Assembly (NCBI RefSeq): GCF_040529185.1
Contig: NZ_CP159510.1
Span: forward strand, 992,001 to 1,056,000
DNA: 64,000 nucleotides
Source: Sporolactobacillus sp. Y61
GTDB taxonomy: Bacteria > Bacillota > Bacilli > Bacillales > Sporolactobacillaceae
Direction: 5' to 3'
The translations under genes and the position numbers were made by a program. This document shows positions 1 through 10,443 of the stretch, in pieces. The notes beneath the pieces are model-generated. The model worked only from the letters and a program-made list of their open reading frames with translations. It did not search any database and was not told the DNA's origin. Numbering within the stretch: position 1 is the stretch's first letter; the number at the start of each line of letters is the position of its first letter.

Positions 1-1336
<1,336 letters not shown>

Positions 1337-1355
1337 AGGACAGATCAGTAAAGGG

Positions 1356-1387
1356 CCGGATGCTGTGCATCCGGTTTTTCTTTTTTC
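1356..1387 (+). terminator. Rho-independent terminator of pyrG
   Basis: An 8-bp stem CCGGATGC/GCATCCGG with loop TGT is followed by a T-rich run. It lies 20 bp after the pyrG stop. Confidence 0.9.
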
Positions 1388-1472
1388 AACAGGCAGGAAA
1401 AGCAGGTTTCCGCGAAGAACCCTTTTAGAAGACAGACATGGCCGCCCAGGAATAGCATCAGGAGGGATCGAG

Positions 1473-1858
1473 ATGGATCACGTTGATTCGGAACCATCCG
1501 GGGAAATATTGATTGTTGATGACGAGCCCGGCATTCGCCTTTTACTCAGCGAATGTATCAAAAAAGAAGGCTTCCGGCCGATTGTGGCTGGAAACGGCAG
1601 ACAGGCCCTTGAAGTGGTCCGGAAACAGTATCCGGATCTGGTTCTGCTTGATATGAATATCCCGGGATAAATGGGGCAGACGCACTGAGGGAAATAAAAA
1701 GGATAAATTCCGACATTAAAGTGATGATTATGACGGCTTATACGGATAAAAAGATGATCAGTCAATTAATCGGAGAAGGGGCAATCACCTGTTTTACCAA
1801 ACCGTTCGACCTTGCCGAACTGATGGCAGCGATCAGGCATGAAGTGACTCTGGCGTGA
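1473..1858 (+). pseudogene. spo0F: Spo0F response regulator with a one-base frameshift
   Basis: Spo0F relays phosphate from sporulation kinases to Spo0B. The start follows the Shine-Dalgarno AGGAGGGA. Frame 1 gives a receiver N-terminus with the acidic pair in ILIVDDEPG and the phospho-acceptor Asp60 in [10 protein letters not shown], then stops at 1668-1670. The rest of the receiver continues in another frame: DALREIKR, VMIMTAYTDKK (conserved Thr) and CFTKPFD (conserved Lys), ending at 1858. Adding one G to the run at 1664-1667 joins both parts into a 128-residue protein, close to the 124 of B. subtilis. As read, translation would end five residues after the phospho-acceptor and give no folded receiver. 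Either a true mutation or a miscalled G-run is possible. Confidence 0.85.
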
Positions 1859-1859
1859 A

Positions 1860-1892
1860 CCGGCTGATTGAGGTTCAGCCGGGGGCTTTTTT
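1860..1892 (+). terminator. Rho-independent terminator of spo0F
   Basis: The stem CCGGCTGA/TCAGCCGG has a 7-nt loop and is followed by GGGC and six T. It starts immediately after the stop of the spo0F frame. Confidence 0.85.
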
Positions 1893-2065
1893 ATGTTATA
1901 CTATATAGGGTTATCAGCATCGTCCGAAACGCATTTTACTGATCAGACAGAGCTGTTCATGGGACCGGCACAGGTGATACATAAACCGGCTTTATGCCAG
2001 ATGCACGCCTCCCCGGGGAAGAACAGGGGGATACGTGCAAAATGGGAAAGGAAAGTAGACAGATT

Positions 2066-3361
2066 ATGGACAAATTACTTATTGAAGGCGGTCACCAGCT
2101 TACCGGGACCGTTCAGATAAGCGGTGCCAAAAACAGTGCGGTTGCACTGATTCCCGCCACCATTCTAGCCAATTCTCCGGTCACCATTGATCAGCTTCCG
2201 GATATATCAGATGTCCGTACGCTCTGCAGACTGCTTCGCGAAATTGGTGGGAAGATCTCTTTTCAGAATCATACGCTGACTGTCGATCCGCGTGACATGG
2301 TCGATATGCCTCTGCCCAACGGAGCCGTGAAAAAACTGCGCGCCTCCTACTATCTGATGGGAGCGATGCTTGGACGGTTCCACAAAGCAGTGATCGGATT
2401 GCCGGGCGGATGTAACCTTGGTCCGCGTCCGATCGACCAGCACATCAAGGGCTTTGAAGCGCTCGGCGCGAAAGTGACCAATGAGCGCGGGGCCATCTAT
2501 CTCCGGGCGGAACGACTGCACGGTGCCCGGATCTACCTGGACGTCGTCAGTGTCGGTGCGACAATCAATATCATGCTTGCCGCTGTCTGCGCTGAAGGCA
2601 AAACGATTATCGAAAACGTGGCCAAGGAGCCTGAAATTATTGATGTAGCGACCCTTCTGACAAGTATGGGAGCGAAAATTAAGGGTGCCGGTACCGATGT
2701 CATACGTATAGAAGGCGTGCGTGAACTTCACGGATGCCGCCATATGATTATTCCCGACCGCATTGAAGCGGGCACCTTCATGATCATCGGTGCGGCAGTC
2801 GGTCGTGAACTGCTGATTGATAACGTCATCCCTCAGCATGTCGAATCTCTCACGGCGAAGCTCCGTGAAATGGGTGCGGACGTGCAGACCGGTGAGGACC
2901 AGATGCTCGTATCGAAAAGCAAGGGACCGCTCAAGGCGGTGGATGTCAAAACGCTGGTTTATCCCGGATTCCCGACGGACCTGCAGCAGCCGATTACCTC
3001 TCTCCTGACCCAGGCAGAGGGAACAAGCATCATTACCGATACGATTTACGGCGCCCGATTTAAACATATCGATGAACTGCGCCGGATGGGGGCGGATGTC
3101 AAACTTGAAGGGCGTTCAGCGATCCTCACCGGTATCACGAGCCTTCAGGGTGCGAAAGTCAGAGCCACTGATCTGCGTGCCGGCGCGTCGTTAATTGTTG
3201 CCGGTCTGATGGCAGACGGCATAACAGAAATCAGCGGTGTGGAGCATGTTGACCGCGGATACGATCATATTATGGAAAAACTGAGCAGCATTGGCGCACA
3301 CGTCTGGCGTGAGCATGCCGATGAATCTGAAATACGCGAGAACATCAGAGAGCAGGAGTAA
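2066..3361 (+). CDS. murZ: UDP-N-acetylglucosamine 1-carboxyvinyltransferase, first copy (MurZ position)
   Basis: This enzyme transfers enolpyruvate from PEP to UDP-GlcNAc, the first committed step of peptidoglycan synthesis. The 431-residue length matches the family. The ATG at 2066 places the conserved lysine at Lys22 (SGAKNS) and the PEP-binding cysteine at Cys116 ([14 protein letters not shown]), which agrees with family numbering. The Shine-Dalgarno is AAAGGAAAG. An in-frame ATG at 2042 with its own purine stretch is an alternative start. A second murA copy lies at 30.1 kb, and two copies are usual in low-GC Firmicutes. fbaA and tal, which separate spo0F from this gene in B. subtilis, are absent. 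Confidence 0.95.
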   Translation: MDKLLIEGGHQLTGTVQISGAKNSAVALIPATILANSPVTIDQLPDISDVRTLCRLLREIGGKISFQNHTLTVDPRDMVDMPLPNGAVKKLRASYYLMGAMLGRFHKAVIGLPGGCNLGPRPIDQHIKGFEALGAKVTNERGAIYLRAERLHGARIYLDVVSVGATINIMLAAVCAEGKTIIENVAKEPEIIDVATLLTSMGAKIKGAGTDVIRIEGVRELHGCRHMIIPDRIEAGTFMIIGAAVGRELLIDNVIPQHVESLTAKLREMGADVQTGEDQMLVSKSKGPLKAVDVKTLVYPGFPTDLQQPITSLLTQAEGTSIITDTIYGARFKHIDELRRMGADVKLEGRSAILTGITSLQGAKVRATDLRAGASLIVAGLMADGITEISGVEHVDRGYDHIMEKLSSIGAHVWREHADESEIRENIREQE

Positions 3362-3410
3362 TGGTAAGGGCCGAGCCCTTGCCTGAACAGCAAACAAACA
3401 GGAACAGGTA

Positions 3411-3442
3411 AAGAAGATTCCGGTAAACGGAATCTTCTTTTT
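3411..3442 (+). terminator. Terminator-like hairpin after murZ
   Basis: A 12-bp perfect stem AAGAAGATTCCG/CGGAATCTTCTT with loop GTAAA is followed by a short T-run. The A-rich 5' side could let it work in both directions. Confidence 0.75.
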
Positions 3443-3608
3443 GCGCGGAAGCGATGGACAGCCGCCCGGCGAATCCCGCTGTCGGCATTTATGGGGAAAT
3501 TTTCAAACTATGATTGATTTTCAATAGGTTTATATTTACAATGATAGAGTCTATTTATTTTTCGCAGTTATTTATAAATTAAATAAGTCTTGATGTGGGG
3601 GTTACACT

Positions 3609-4415
3609 ATGAAATGTCCGAATTGTGGACGGGAAAATGATGACGACAGTAAATTCTGCACACACTGCGGGACGCCGCTGCAGGCAGCACAGCAGACAGC
3701 CGCGACGGGTCACAGCGCGAGCAGCAATCGGGCAGCAACCGGAGATCAGATTAACGCTGCCGCCAGCAAGGGGAAAAAAATCGCGAAAAGTTACTGGGGA
3801 TTCCTGATCCGGACTCTGAAACATCCGGTTAACGCATCCTACGAAGAGACCAGTCGCTTATACGGCTATATCAGCATGGTGCTTTACTCTTTCTTCTTTT
3901 CGCTCGGTATTGTCCTCCTGACACGGAACGCAGCTTCAAGCACTCTGGGTTATTTTGGCTCTTCTGATGTTCCGCTGCCTAATATGACAGGGATGTTTTT
4001 TAAACTGCTTTTCACGGCAGGATTCTTTATTTTCGTTACAGCGCTGGTTGTCTTTGCCATTGTCCATCTGATTTTTAAAACGAACACGCCGTTTCACACC
4101 TTCGTCAGTCAGTTTATGGGGCAGGCAACACTCAGTGTCTTTGTCATGGCTCTGTTTTTCCTGCTGGAACTGGTACATATCAATAATTTCTTATCATTCG
4201 TGCTGCTCTATGCCGGGATCTTCCTGCTGTTCATACCGGAAACCTCTATAGCCTTTACCTGTAAATCGAATGACCGGTTCGACCGGATTTATACGTATCT
4301 GATCACCCTTATCCTGACCGGTATTGCGCAGACGATCTATCTTGTTATTGTCGGCATGTCGATGATACAGTCCATTGTTGAGGAACTGGAGCGTTTCAAT
4401 CCCATGGGATTCTGA
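3609..4415 (+). CDS. Zinc-ribbon membrane protein of unknown function
   Basis: The 268-residue protein starts after a GGGGG Shine-Dalgarno. An N-terminal zinc ribbon has Cys3, Cys6, Cys17 and Cys20. A polar Ala/Gln/Ser-rich linker follows to about residue 60. About five hydrophobic helices fill the rest, near residues 82-100, 122-150, 160-185, 188-212 and 225-252. This layout resembles the YIP1-like or DUF-type 'zinc-ribbon domain-containing' membrane proteins of Firmicutes, whose role is unknown. It is a single gene bounded by terminators on both sides, so the neighbours give no hint of function. The upstream 140 bp are AT-rich. Confidence 0.8.
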   Translation: MKCPNCGRENDDDSKFCTHCGTPLQAAQQTAATGHSASSNRAATGDQINAAASKGKKIAKSYWGFLIRTLKHPVNASYEETSRLYGYISMVLYSFFFSLGIVLLTRNAASSTLGYFGSSDVPLPNMTGMFFKLLFTAGFFIFVTALVVFAIVHLIFKTNTPFHTFVSQFMGQATLSVFVMALFFLLELVHINNFLSFVLLYAGIFLLFIPETSIAFTCKSNDRFDRIYTYLITLILTGIAQTIYLVIVGMSMIQSIVEELERFNPMGF

Positions 4416-4439
4416 TCTTACCTGACGGGCCGCCTGATG

Positions 4440-4472
4440 ATCGGAGAGGAAATGATCCTCTCTGATTTTTTT
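4440..4472 (+). terminator. Rho-independent terminator
   Basis: An 11-bp stem ATCGGAGAGGA/TCCTCTCTGAT with one G-T pair and a short loop is followed by seven T. It ends the zinc-ribbon gene. Confidence 0.85.
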
Positions 4473-4887
4473 ATCTCTCAGGAAGTGCAAAAAAGGATGA
4501 GAAAAACAAAACTCCGGCTGCCGGCCGGAACGTTTTTTTCACCATTTTCTCTGTTCAGGCATTTTTATGTACTAATAGTTGATTTAATGGGTATAATATG
4601 CTACAAATAACTTGAGTAAAGGAATAACAGATTATTTGTCATATGGGATTAAATCACGCACTCTTCAATCATGAATCACCAGCTCGCCTGCTCCTCAGCA
4701 GGCATAACTCAATTAATTTAAGCTCCTGCCTTTTCTCCAAAGCAAATCTTAACATCCGCTATAGTGAATGAAATGGTATAGTCTCTCAGACAGGACGGTC
4801 ATGCACGCGGACCGAACCCGGCTTCTCAACATCATCTATCAGACAGTACAGGTATGAAAAATAAATATTAAGAAATGTGGTGCAAGG
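4473..4887 (+). promoter_or_regulatory. Long leader region of rho
   Basis: This 415-bp gene-free stretch holds a second terminator-like hairpin at 4513-4539 (TCCGGC/GCCGGA then seven T) and an AT-rich segment with TATAAT at 4592-4597 but no good -35. rho in B. subtilis has an autoregulated leader, so a long untranslated region is expected here. No conserved leader motif is recognised by eye. Confidence 0.4.
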
Positions 4888-6162
4888 ATGGCAATTACAC
4901 TGGCAGAATTGGAAAATATGAAACTTAAAGAATTATATCAGCAGGCTAAACTGCACAAAGTTTCCTATTACAGCAAGCTTACAAAAAGGGAACTGATTTT
5001 TTCGATCCTGAAAAAAGAAGCGGAAAGTGACGGTCTGTCGTTAATGGAAGGTGTGCTGGATATCATCCCGACGGAAGGATTCGGCTTTTTAAGGCCAATC
5101 AATTATTCGCCAAGCTCGGAAGATATCTACATCTCCGCCTCGCAGATTCGCAGGTTTGACCTGCGTAACGGTGATAAAGTGACCGGAAAAGTACGGCCGC
5201 CGAAGGAAAACGAACGTTATTTCGGACTGCTTCGTGTGGAAGCGGTCAACGGAGAAAATCCGGATATGGCCAGGGAACGTGTTCACTTTCCGGCTCTGAC
5301 CCCGCTCTATCCCAACCGTCATATGGTTCTTGAAACCTCAAAAGAAAATTTTTCCACACGGATTATTGATATGATCGCTCCGGTCGGTTTTGGCCAGCGC
5401 GGGCTGATCGTCGCCCCGCCGAAAGCCGGGAAAACGACCCTGCTGAAAGAAGTTGCGGGCAGTATCACCTTTAATTATCCGGACGTCGACCTGATTGTCC
5501 TGCTCGTTGATGAACGTCCTGAAGAAGTCACGGACATTGAACGTTCGGTAAAAGGCGACGTCGTCAGCTCAACTTTTGATGAAGTACCGGAGAACCATGT
5601 CAAAGTTTCGGAACTTGTTCTCGAACGTGCGATGCGCCTCGTCGAACAGAAACATGATGTCGTTATTCTGATGGACAGCATCACCCGGCTCGCCCGGGCC
5701 TATAACCTCGTGATTCCGCCCAGCGGCCGGACGCTCTCCGGCGGTATTGATCCTGCCGCCCTTCACAAACCGAAGAAATTCTTCGGGGCTGCGCGCAATA
5801 TCGAAGAAGGCGGCAGCCTGACCATTCTTGCCACCGCGCTGATTGATACCGGTTCACGGATGGACGACGTGATCTATGAAGAATTCAAGGGTACAGGTAA
5901 CATGGAACTGCATCTTGACCGCCGTCTTGCTGAACGGCGGATCTTCCCGGCCATTGACATTCGCCGCTCCAGCACGCGTAAAGAGGAACTGATTGTCGAC
6001 CGGGAGCATCTGGATAATCTGTGGACTATGCGCAAGACGATGGATGAATCCCCTGAATTCGTTGAGAACTTCTACAAACGAATCAAATCAACCAAAAATA
6101 ATCAGGAATTTTTCGATCTGTTTGAAAAAGAGAAAAACGGACTCGCACACTCACAAAACTGA
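4888..6162 (+). CDS. rho: Transcription termination factor Rho
   Basis: Rho is the hexameric RNA-dependent ATPase that terminates transcription. The 424-residue protein has the N-terminal helix bundle ([24 protein letters not shown]). The cold-shock-like RNA-binding domain lies near residues 50-125 ([19 protein letters not shown]). The ATPase core has Walker [10 protein letters not shown] at 176-184, Walker B in [16 protein letters not shown], and [19 protein letters not shown] with [13 protein letters not shown]. The ATG is chosen because the N-terminus aligns with the family start. The ribosome-binding site is weak (GTGGTG), which fits tight control of rho expression. Confidence 0.97.
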   Translation: MAITLAELENMKLKELYQQAKLHKVSYYSKLTKRELIFSILKKEAESDGLSLMEGVLDIIPTEGFGFLRPINYSPSSEDIYISASQIRRFDLRNGDKVTGKVRPPKENERYFGLLRVEAVNGENPDMARERVHFPALTPLYPNRHMVLETSKENFSTRIIDMIAPVGFGQRGLIVAPPKAGKTTLLKEVAGSITFNYPDVDLIVLLVDERPEEVTDIERSVKGDVVSSTFDEVPENHVKVSELVLERAMRLVEQKHDVVILMDSITRLARAYNLVIPPSGRTLSGGIDPAALHKPKKFFGAARNIEEGGSLTILATALIDTGSRMDDVIYEEFKGTGNMELHLDRRLAERRIFPAIDIRRSSTRKEELIVDREHLDNLWTMRKTMDESPEFVENFYKRIKSTKNNQEFFDLFEKEKNGLAHSQN

Positions 6163-6227
6163 CAGCGGTAAGTACAGGAAAAATGTGAGGAAGGGCCGCC
6201 GAACCCATCCTCATCTCAAACGTCAGC

Positions 6228-6256
6228 TTGCAAATTGCTTATCCGGCTGATATAAT
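6228..6256 (+). promoter_or_regulatory. Sigma-A type promoter of rpmE
   Basis: TTGCAA, a 17-bp spacer and TATAAT are present, with an extended -10 TGA. It lies 68 bp before the rpmE start. Confidence 0.85.
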
Positions 6257-6323
6257 ACTCGTTGTGCATAATGAACTGACTCTGGTTTGGAAGATTAATC
6301 AGGGCGCAAAGGAGATGAATGAA

Positions 6324-6569
6324 TTGAAACCAGGTATCCATCCCGACTATCATAAGGTTGTATTTATGGATTCAAGTACCGGTTTTAAGTTTTTGAGCGG
6401 ATCAACCAAAACATCCAATCAGACAGTTAAATGGGAAGACGGTAACGAATACCCGCTAATCACTGTCGAAGTAAGTTCCGACTCACATCCATTCTACACA
6501 GGCCGCCAGAAATTCGCAGACAAAGGCGGACGTGTCGATCGGTTTAAACGGAAATACAATATCAAATAA
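6324..6569 (+). CDS. rpmE2: 50S ribosomal protein L31, type B (zinc-free)
   Basis: This is an 81-residue large-subunit protein. The TTG at 6324 is chosen because AAAGGAG ends nine bases before it and the resulting [14 protein letters not shown] matches the family start; the in-frame ATG at 6315 touches the Shine-Dalgarno and is unlikely. Family segments are [28 protein letters not shown] and KGGRVDRF. It has no cysteine and lacks the CxxC of type A L31, so it is the zinc-independent type B. It nevertheless sits at the rho-tdk locus, where B. subtilis has the zinc-binding copy. Confidence 0.93.
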   Translation: MKPGIHPDYHKVVFMDSSTGFKFLSGSTKTSNQTVKWEDGNEYPLITVEVSSDSHPFYTGRQKFADKGGRVDRFKRKYNIK

Positions 6570-6585
6570 GTTGCTCCGGAAAAGA

Positions 6586-6626
6586 AACGGCACTTTTCGC
6601 TGCCCGGCGGAATCAGCCGTTTTTAT
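6586..6626 (+). terminator. Possible terminator of rpmE2
   Basis: ACGGC pairs with GCCGT around a GC-rich inner region and five T follow. The stem is short and imperfect. Confidence 0.4.
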
Positions 6627-6707
6627 TTGCCCGATTTATGAAAAAGATGAATCTGCAGGCAGGATCTCCTGTCTGCTTTTTGTATAGGTACTTCCGGAAG
6701 CCGGACA

Positions 6708-7000
6708 GTCGGTCCGAATCCGGAAAAAGTCGGACCGAATCCGGAAAAAGTCGGTCCGAACCACAGAAAAGTCGGACCGAATCTTCGGAAAAAGTTGATC
6801 CGAATCTTCGGAAAAAGTTGGTCCAAATCCGGAAAAAGTTGATCCGAATTCCTGAAAAGTTGATCCCAATCCGGAAAAAGTCGGTCCGAATCACAGAAAA
6901 GTTGGTCCAAATCCGGAAAAAGTCGGTCCGAACCACAGAAAAGTTGGTCCAAATCCGGAAAAAGTCGGTCCGAATCACAGAAAAGTCGGACCGAATCCGG
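6708..7000 (+). repeat. Tandem repeat array A1: 14 units of 21-23 bp upstream of tdk
   Basis: Fourteen head-to-tail units fit the pattern GTYGRWCC, RAAT, a variable 3-5 bases (CCGG, CACA, CTTCGG) and GAAAA. Eleven of the 13 complete units are exactly 21 bp, two are 23 bp, and the last is cut at 16 bp. Most units hold GGWCC or the palindrome CGGWCCG. The array ends 24 bp before the tdk start and leaves no room for an ordinary promoter between them. The 23-bp units break any reading frame, so a protein-coding role is unlikely. The same family recurs as array A2 at 59.9 kb. Confidence 0.9.
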
Positions 7001-7024
7001 TACAGAGAAAGGAAAATGCATGCG

Positions 7025-7597
7025 ATGGCACAGCTCTTTTTTAAATATGGTGCGATGAACAGTGGAAAATCAATAGAGATTATTAAAGTAGCTCATAATT
7101 ATGAGGAGCAGGGGAAGTCGGTCCTGCTGTTTACCTCAGGTCTGGATGACAGGGAGGAGGTAGGATCGATCTCCAGCCGGATCGGGTTTAAACGCCCGGC
7201 TATTCCTGTTTTTCAAGAAACAGATATTTACCGTATCGTAGCCGATTATCAGCCGCGGCCGCACTGCGTCCTTGTCGATGAAGCGCAATTTCTGACCAAA
7301 GCGCACGTCCTTCAGCTTGCCCGGATTGTCGATGATTGCCACATTCCGGTCATGGGTTTCGGGCTGAAAAATGATTTTCGCAATGAACTGTTCGAAGGCA
7401 GTAAATATCTCCTGATCTATGCCGACAAGATAGAGGAAATGAAGACGATCTGCTGGTTCTGTGAACGGAAGGCGACGATGAATCTGCGGATTGACAAAGA
7501 CGGCAAGCCCATTTACGAAGGAGAACAGATCCAGATCGGCGGTAACGAAAGCTACTATCCGGTTTGCCGTCACTGCTACGCTCATCCGCCGATCTGA
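7025..7597 (+). CDS. tdk: Thymidine kinase
   Basis: Thymidine kinase phosphorylates thymidine to dTMP in nucleoside salvage. The 190-residue protein has P-loop GAMNSGKS at 9-16, the Walker B-like VLVDEAQFL, the thymidine lid near [10 protein letters not shown], and a structural zinc site made of Cys143, Cys146, Cys181 and Cys184. The start MAQLFFKYG is chosen by family alignment; an in-frame ATG at 7016 is possible. The frame stays open upstream through repeat array A1 to 6638, so an automatic call could add about 129 spurious residues. rpmE-tdk-prfA order is as in Bacillus. Confidence 0.95.
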   Translation: MAQLFFKYGAMNSGKSIEIIKVAHNYEEQGKSVLLFTSGLDDREEVGSISSRIGFKRPAIPVFQETDIYRIVADYQPRPHCVLVDEAQFLTKAHVLQLARIVDDCHIPVMGFGLKNDFRNELFEGSKYLLIYADKIEEMKTICWFCERKATMNLRIDKDGKPIYEGEQIQIGGNESYYPVCRHCYAHPPI

Positions 7598-7612
7598 CGG
7601 TATCCCCGCTCT

Positions 7613-7642
7613 TTGACGGTCTGAAGTCGCATATCATATAAT
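7613..7642 (+). promoter_or_regulatory. Sigma-A type promoter of prfA-prmC
   Basis: TTGACG, an 18-bp spacer and TATAAT lie in the 101-bp gap after tdk. Confidence 0.75.
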
Positions 7643-7698
7643 GATGGGTAGAGAAACAGCCCGTAAAGCGTTTTCTCTGTGACGGATGAGGTGGAAAA

Positions 7699-8772
7699 AT
7701 GTTTGAACGTTTGCAATCCATGGAAGAACGCTATGAAAAATTAAATCAGCTGCTCGCCGATCCGGAGGTGATCAGCGATCATGATAAACTGCGCCGATAT
7801 TCGAAGGAGCAGTCTGATCTGCAGGAAACCGTTGCTGTTTATCGTCACTACCAGAAGGCGGATCACGAGCTTAATGAGTCGAAGTCGATGCTTGACGAAT
7901 CTCTGGATGATGCGATGAAAGGCATGGTCCGCGATGAGATTGCCCGCCTGGAAAAAGAAAAAAGCAGGTTGGAAAAACAGCTCAGGCAGCTCCTGATTCC
8001 GAAAGATCCGAATGACAGCCGCAACGTTATTGTTGAAATCCGCGGCGCGGCCGGCGGCGATGAGGCGGCACTTTTTGCCGGTGATCTGTTCCGCATGTAC
8101 TCGCGCTATGCTGAACATCATCAATGGAAGACGGAAGTCATTGATGCCAGTCCTAACGGTATCGGCGGGTATAAGGAAATTGTTTTTATGATCAGCGGAC
8201 GGGGCGCCTGGTCCCGGCTGAAATATGAAAACGGGGCTCACCGGGTCCAGCGCGTCCCGGAAACAGAGTCCGGCGGCCGGATCCACACATCAACCGCAAC
8301 CGTCGCCGTGCTTCCGGAAGCAAAGGAAGTCGAGGTCAATCTGAATGAAAAAGATATCCGGGTGGACCGGTTCGCGTCGAGCGGACCGGGAGGACAAAGT
8401 GTCAATACGACGATGTCCGCTATCCGGCTGACGCACATCCCGACAGGCATTGTCGTCTCCTGTCAGGAAGAACGCTCACAGATCAAGAATAAGGAAAAAG
8501 CGATGAAAGTCCTGCGTGCCCGTGTATATGACAAGTATCAGAGAGAAGCGCAGGAAAAATACGACTCCACCCGGAGATCGGCCGTCGGAACGGGCGATCG
8601 TTCCGAGCGGATCCGGACCTATAATTTTTCTCAAAACCGGGTGACCGACCACCGGATTGGCCTGACGATTCATCAGCTGGACCAGGTCCTGAGCGGCAAT
8701 CTGGACGAGATCATAAATGCTTTAATCATGGACGATCAGTCGAAAAAAATGGAGCAGGCGGATACCCGATGA
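7699..8772 (+). CDS. prfA: Peptide chain release factor 1
   Basis: RF1 decodes UAA and UAG stop codons and triggers peptide release. The 357-residue protein has the codon-recognition PxT tripeptide (PET in VQRVPETES) and the catalytic GGQ at residues 231-233 ([12 protein letters not shown]). [10 protein letters not shown] and [14 protein letters not shown] follow. The Shine-Dalgarno is GAGGTGG. The stop overlaps the prmC start by 4 bp (ATGA), which indicates translational coupling with the methyltransferase that modifies the GGQ glutamine. Confidence 0.97.
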   Translation: MFERLQSMEERYEKLNQLLADPEVISDHDKLRRYSKEQSDLQETVAVYRHYQKADHELNESKSMLDESLDDAMKGMVRDEIARLEKEKSRLEKQLRQLLIPKDPNDSRNVIVEIRGAAGGDEAALFAGDLFRMYSRYAEHHQWKTEVIDASPNGIGGYKEIVFMISGRGAWSRLKYENGAHRVQRVPETESGGRIHTSTATVAVLPEAKEVEVNLNEKDIRVDRFASSGPGGQSVNTTMSAIRLTHIPTGIVVSCQEERSQIKNKEKAMKVLRARVYDKYQREAQEKYDSTRRSAVGTGDRSERIRTYNFSQNRVTDHRIGLTIHQLDQVLSGNLDEIINALIMDDQSKKMEQADTR

Positions 8773-9638
8773 CACTCAGGAGATATGAAGCGCTCAAATG
8801 GGCATCTGCTTTTTTAAAAGAAAATCATCGAGATGAAAATATTGGTGAAATTCTGCTCTGCTCCCGGCTGCACCTGTCGCGAACCGACCTGTTCGTCAAT
8901 AACCGTGACCTGCTCACCCGGCAGGATGAGGCATGGTTTCGGGAACGCGTTGCGGAACATGTGAAAACCGGCGCACCTGTCCAGTATATGCTCGGACATG
9001 CGCCCTTTTACGGGCGCATGTTTAAAGTCACGCCTGCCGTACTGATCCCGCGTCAGGAAACAGAAGAATTGGTCTATCGCATCGGAAAATGGGCCGGGCG
9101 TTTTTTCCCAGATAAAAAACTTGAGGTCTGCGATATCGGTACCGGAAGCGGGGCGATTGCTATTACGCTCGCCCTGGAACATCCGGACTGGCACGTCACG
9201 GCAACGGATATCTCCTGCGAGGCACTGGCTGTTGCCGGAGAAAATGCGCGCCACCTGGGTGCAAAAGTTGACTTTCGCCCGGGGGACCTGACCGTGCCGC
9301 TCGCCGGCCTGCACTATGATATTCTCGTGTCAAATCCGCCCTATATCTCCCGCACCGGGATGGAGCAGCTGGACGATACGGTTAAAGATTTCGAGCCGCA
9401 TCTGGCTCTTTTCGGCGGGGGAGACGGGCTGGACTGTTACCGGCAGATCCTCCGGGGAGTAACTGCTTTTTCCACCGGTCCGCTTTTCCTCCTTGGCTTT
9501 GAAATCGGTGCGGAACAGGGGCAGGCCATCTCCGGGCTGATCCGGAGCACTTTTCCTAATCGGATCGAAGCGCTGGCAGTCGAAAAGGATATTGCGGGAC
9601 TGGACCGTAATGTCCTGGCTGTCCTTCGAAAAAAATAA
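8769..9638 (+). CDS. prmC: Peptide release factor glutamine methyltransferase
   Basis: PrmC methylates the glutamine of the GGQ motif in release factors using S-adenosylmethionine. The 289-residue protein has an N-terminal helical domain, VLIPRQETE, the SAM motif [12 protein letters not shown], and the glutamine-binding NPPY at 189-192. It overlaps prfA by 4 bp, so enzyme and substrate are translated together. Confidence 0.95.
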   Translation: MTLRRYEALKWASAFLKENHRDENIGEILLCSRLHLSRTDLFVNNRDLLTRQDEAWFRERVAEHVKTGAPVQYMLGHAPFYGRMFKVTPAVLIPRQETEELVYRIGKWAGRFFPDKKLEVCDIGTGSGAIAITLALEHPDWHVTATDISCEALAVAGENARHLGAKVDFRPGDLTVPLAGLHYDILVSNPPYISRTGMEQLDDTVKDFEPHLALFGGGDGLDCYRQILRGVTAFSTGPLFLLGFEIGAEQGQAISGLIRSTFPNRIEALAVEKDIAGLDRNVLAVLRKK

Positions 9639-9702
9639 AGTCGTACAACAGGTTTAATCGTTCCGCTTCCTGCCCACACTGTCGGGTAAGGAGGCGGGAA
9701 GG

Positions 9703-10335
9703 ATGAAAAGATCACTGGCACTTATTTTTCTATTCACTATTATTCTCACAGGCGTCCTGTTTTTTACTCAGAGCCATTCGTCCAGGGCGGATGATCAGGG
9801 CCCGATTCCGAAAGACGCAATCCGGCTGCGCATCCTGGCAAACAGCGATTCGCCGGCCGATCAGGTGGTCAAGCGTCAGGTACGCGATGCGGTCAACCGC
9901 GATATCAGCGGATGGGTGCAGAATCTGGAATCCCCGGAACAGGCCGAGAAAATCATCCACGCGCATCTGCCTGAACTGCGACAGACCGTCATGCGTACAC
10001 TGCGCAGGGTTCATGCCGACCCCACCTTTACGATCAAACTCGGTCAGGCGGATTTTCCAACTAAAATGTACGGGGAGTACGTATATCCTGCCGGTGAATA
10101 TAAGGCCCTTGTCATTACCCTCGGCGATGGAAAGGGGGCAAACTGGTGGTGTGTGCTCTTCCCGCCGCTCTGTTTCCTCGACTTTTCAAACAGTGAGGCC
10201 GTCCCTGCACAGGCAAGTTCGGCAATGCCGGAGACACAAGCTGCGGAACCTGAACGGGAAAAATCAGAAAAAAAGATTGAAGTTCGGTCTTTCGCCGGCG
10301 ATCTTTTCAACAAAATACGACAACTGTTTGACTGA
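9703..10335 (+). CDS. spoIIR: Stage II sporulation protein R
   Basis: SpoIIR is made in the forespore and exported to activate the SpoIIGA protease, which processes pro-sigma-E in the mother cell. The 210-residue protein has an N-terminal signal peptide or anchor (about residues 3-24). DAIRLRILANSDSPADQ, FPTKMYGEYVYPAGEYKALVI and GANWWCVLFPPLCFLD are characteristic. A strong AAGGAGG precedes the ATG. The C-terminal tail is low-complexity and charged. No sigma-F promoter was identified with confidence. Confidence 0.93.
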   Translation: MKRSLALIFLFTIILTGVLFFTQSHSSRADDQGPIPKDAIRLRILANSDSPADQVVKRQVRDAVNRDISGWVQNLESPEQAEKIIHAHLPELRQTVMRTLRRVHADPTFTIKLGQADFPTKMYGEYVYPAGEYKALVITLGDGKGANWWCVLFPPLCFLDFSNSEAVPAQASSAMPETQAAEPEREKSEKKIEVRSFAGDLFNKIRQLFD

Positions 10336-10369
10336 TTCAGAGCATCATCACAGACTCATAGACACATTG

Positions 10370-10378
10370 TGTTATACT
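10370..10378 (+). promoter_or_regulatory. Possible extended -10 promoter of ywlC
   Basis: TGT directly followed by TATACT forms an extended -10 element 66 bp before the gene; no convincing -35 is present. Confidence 0.4.
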
Positions 10379-10443
10379 GATTATATTGTGAGGCCGGCAG
10401 AGACGCCGGTCTCCTTAATGCGGAAAAAAGGGGATCACAAAAA

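Noticed and set aside
6708-7000. Possible CRISPR array
   Set aside because: Units are contiguous near-identical 21-mers without unique spacers, there is no 24-40 bp repeat with spacers, and no cas genes are in the window. The same holds for the arrays at 22.8 and 59.9 kb.
6638-7024. N-terminal extension of thymidine kinase
   Set aside because: The extension is translated repeat DNA; the family start is at 7025.
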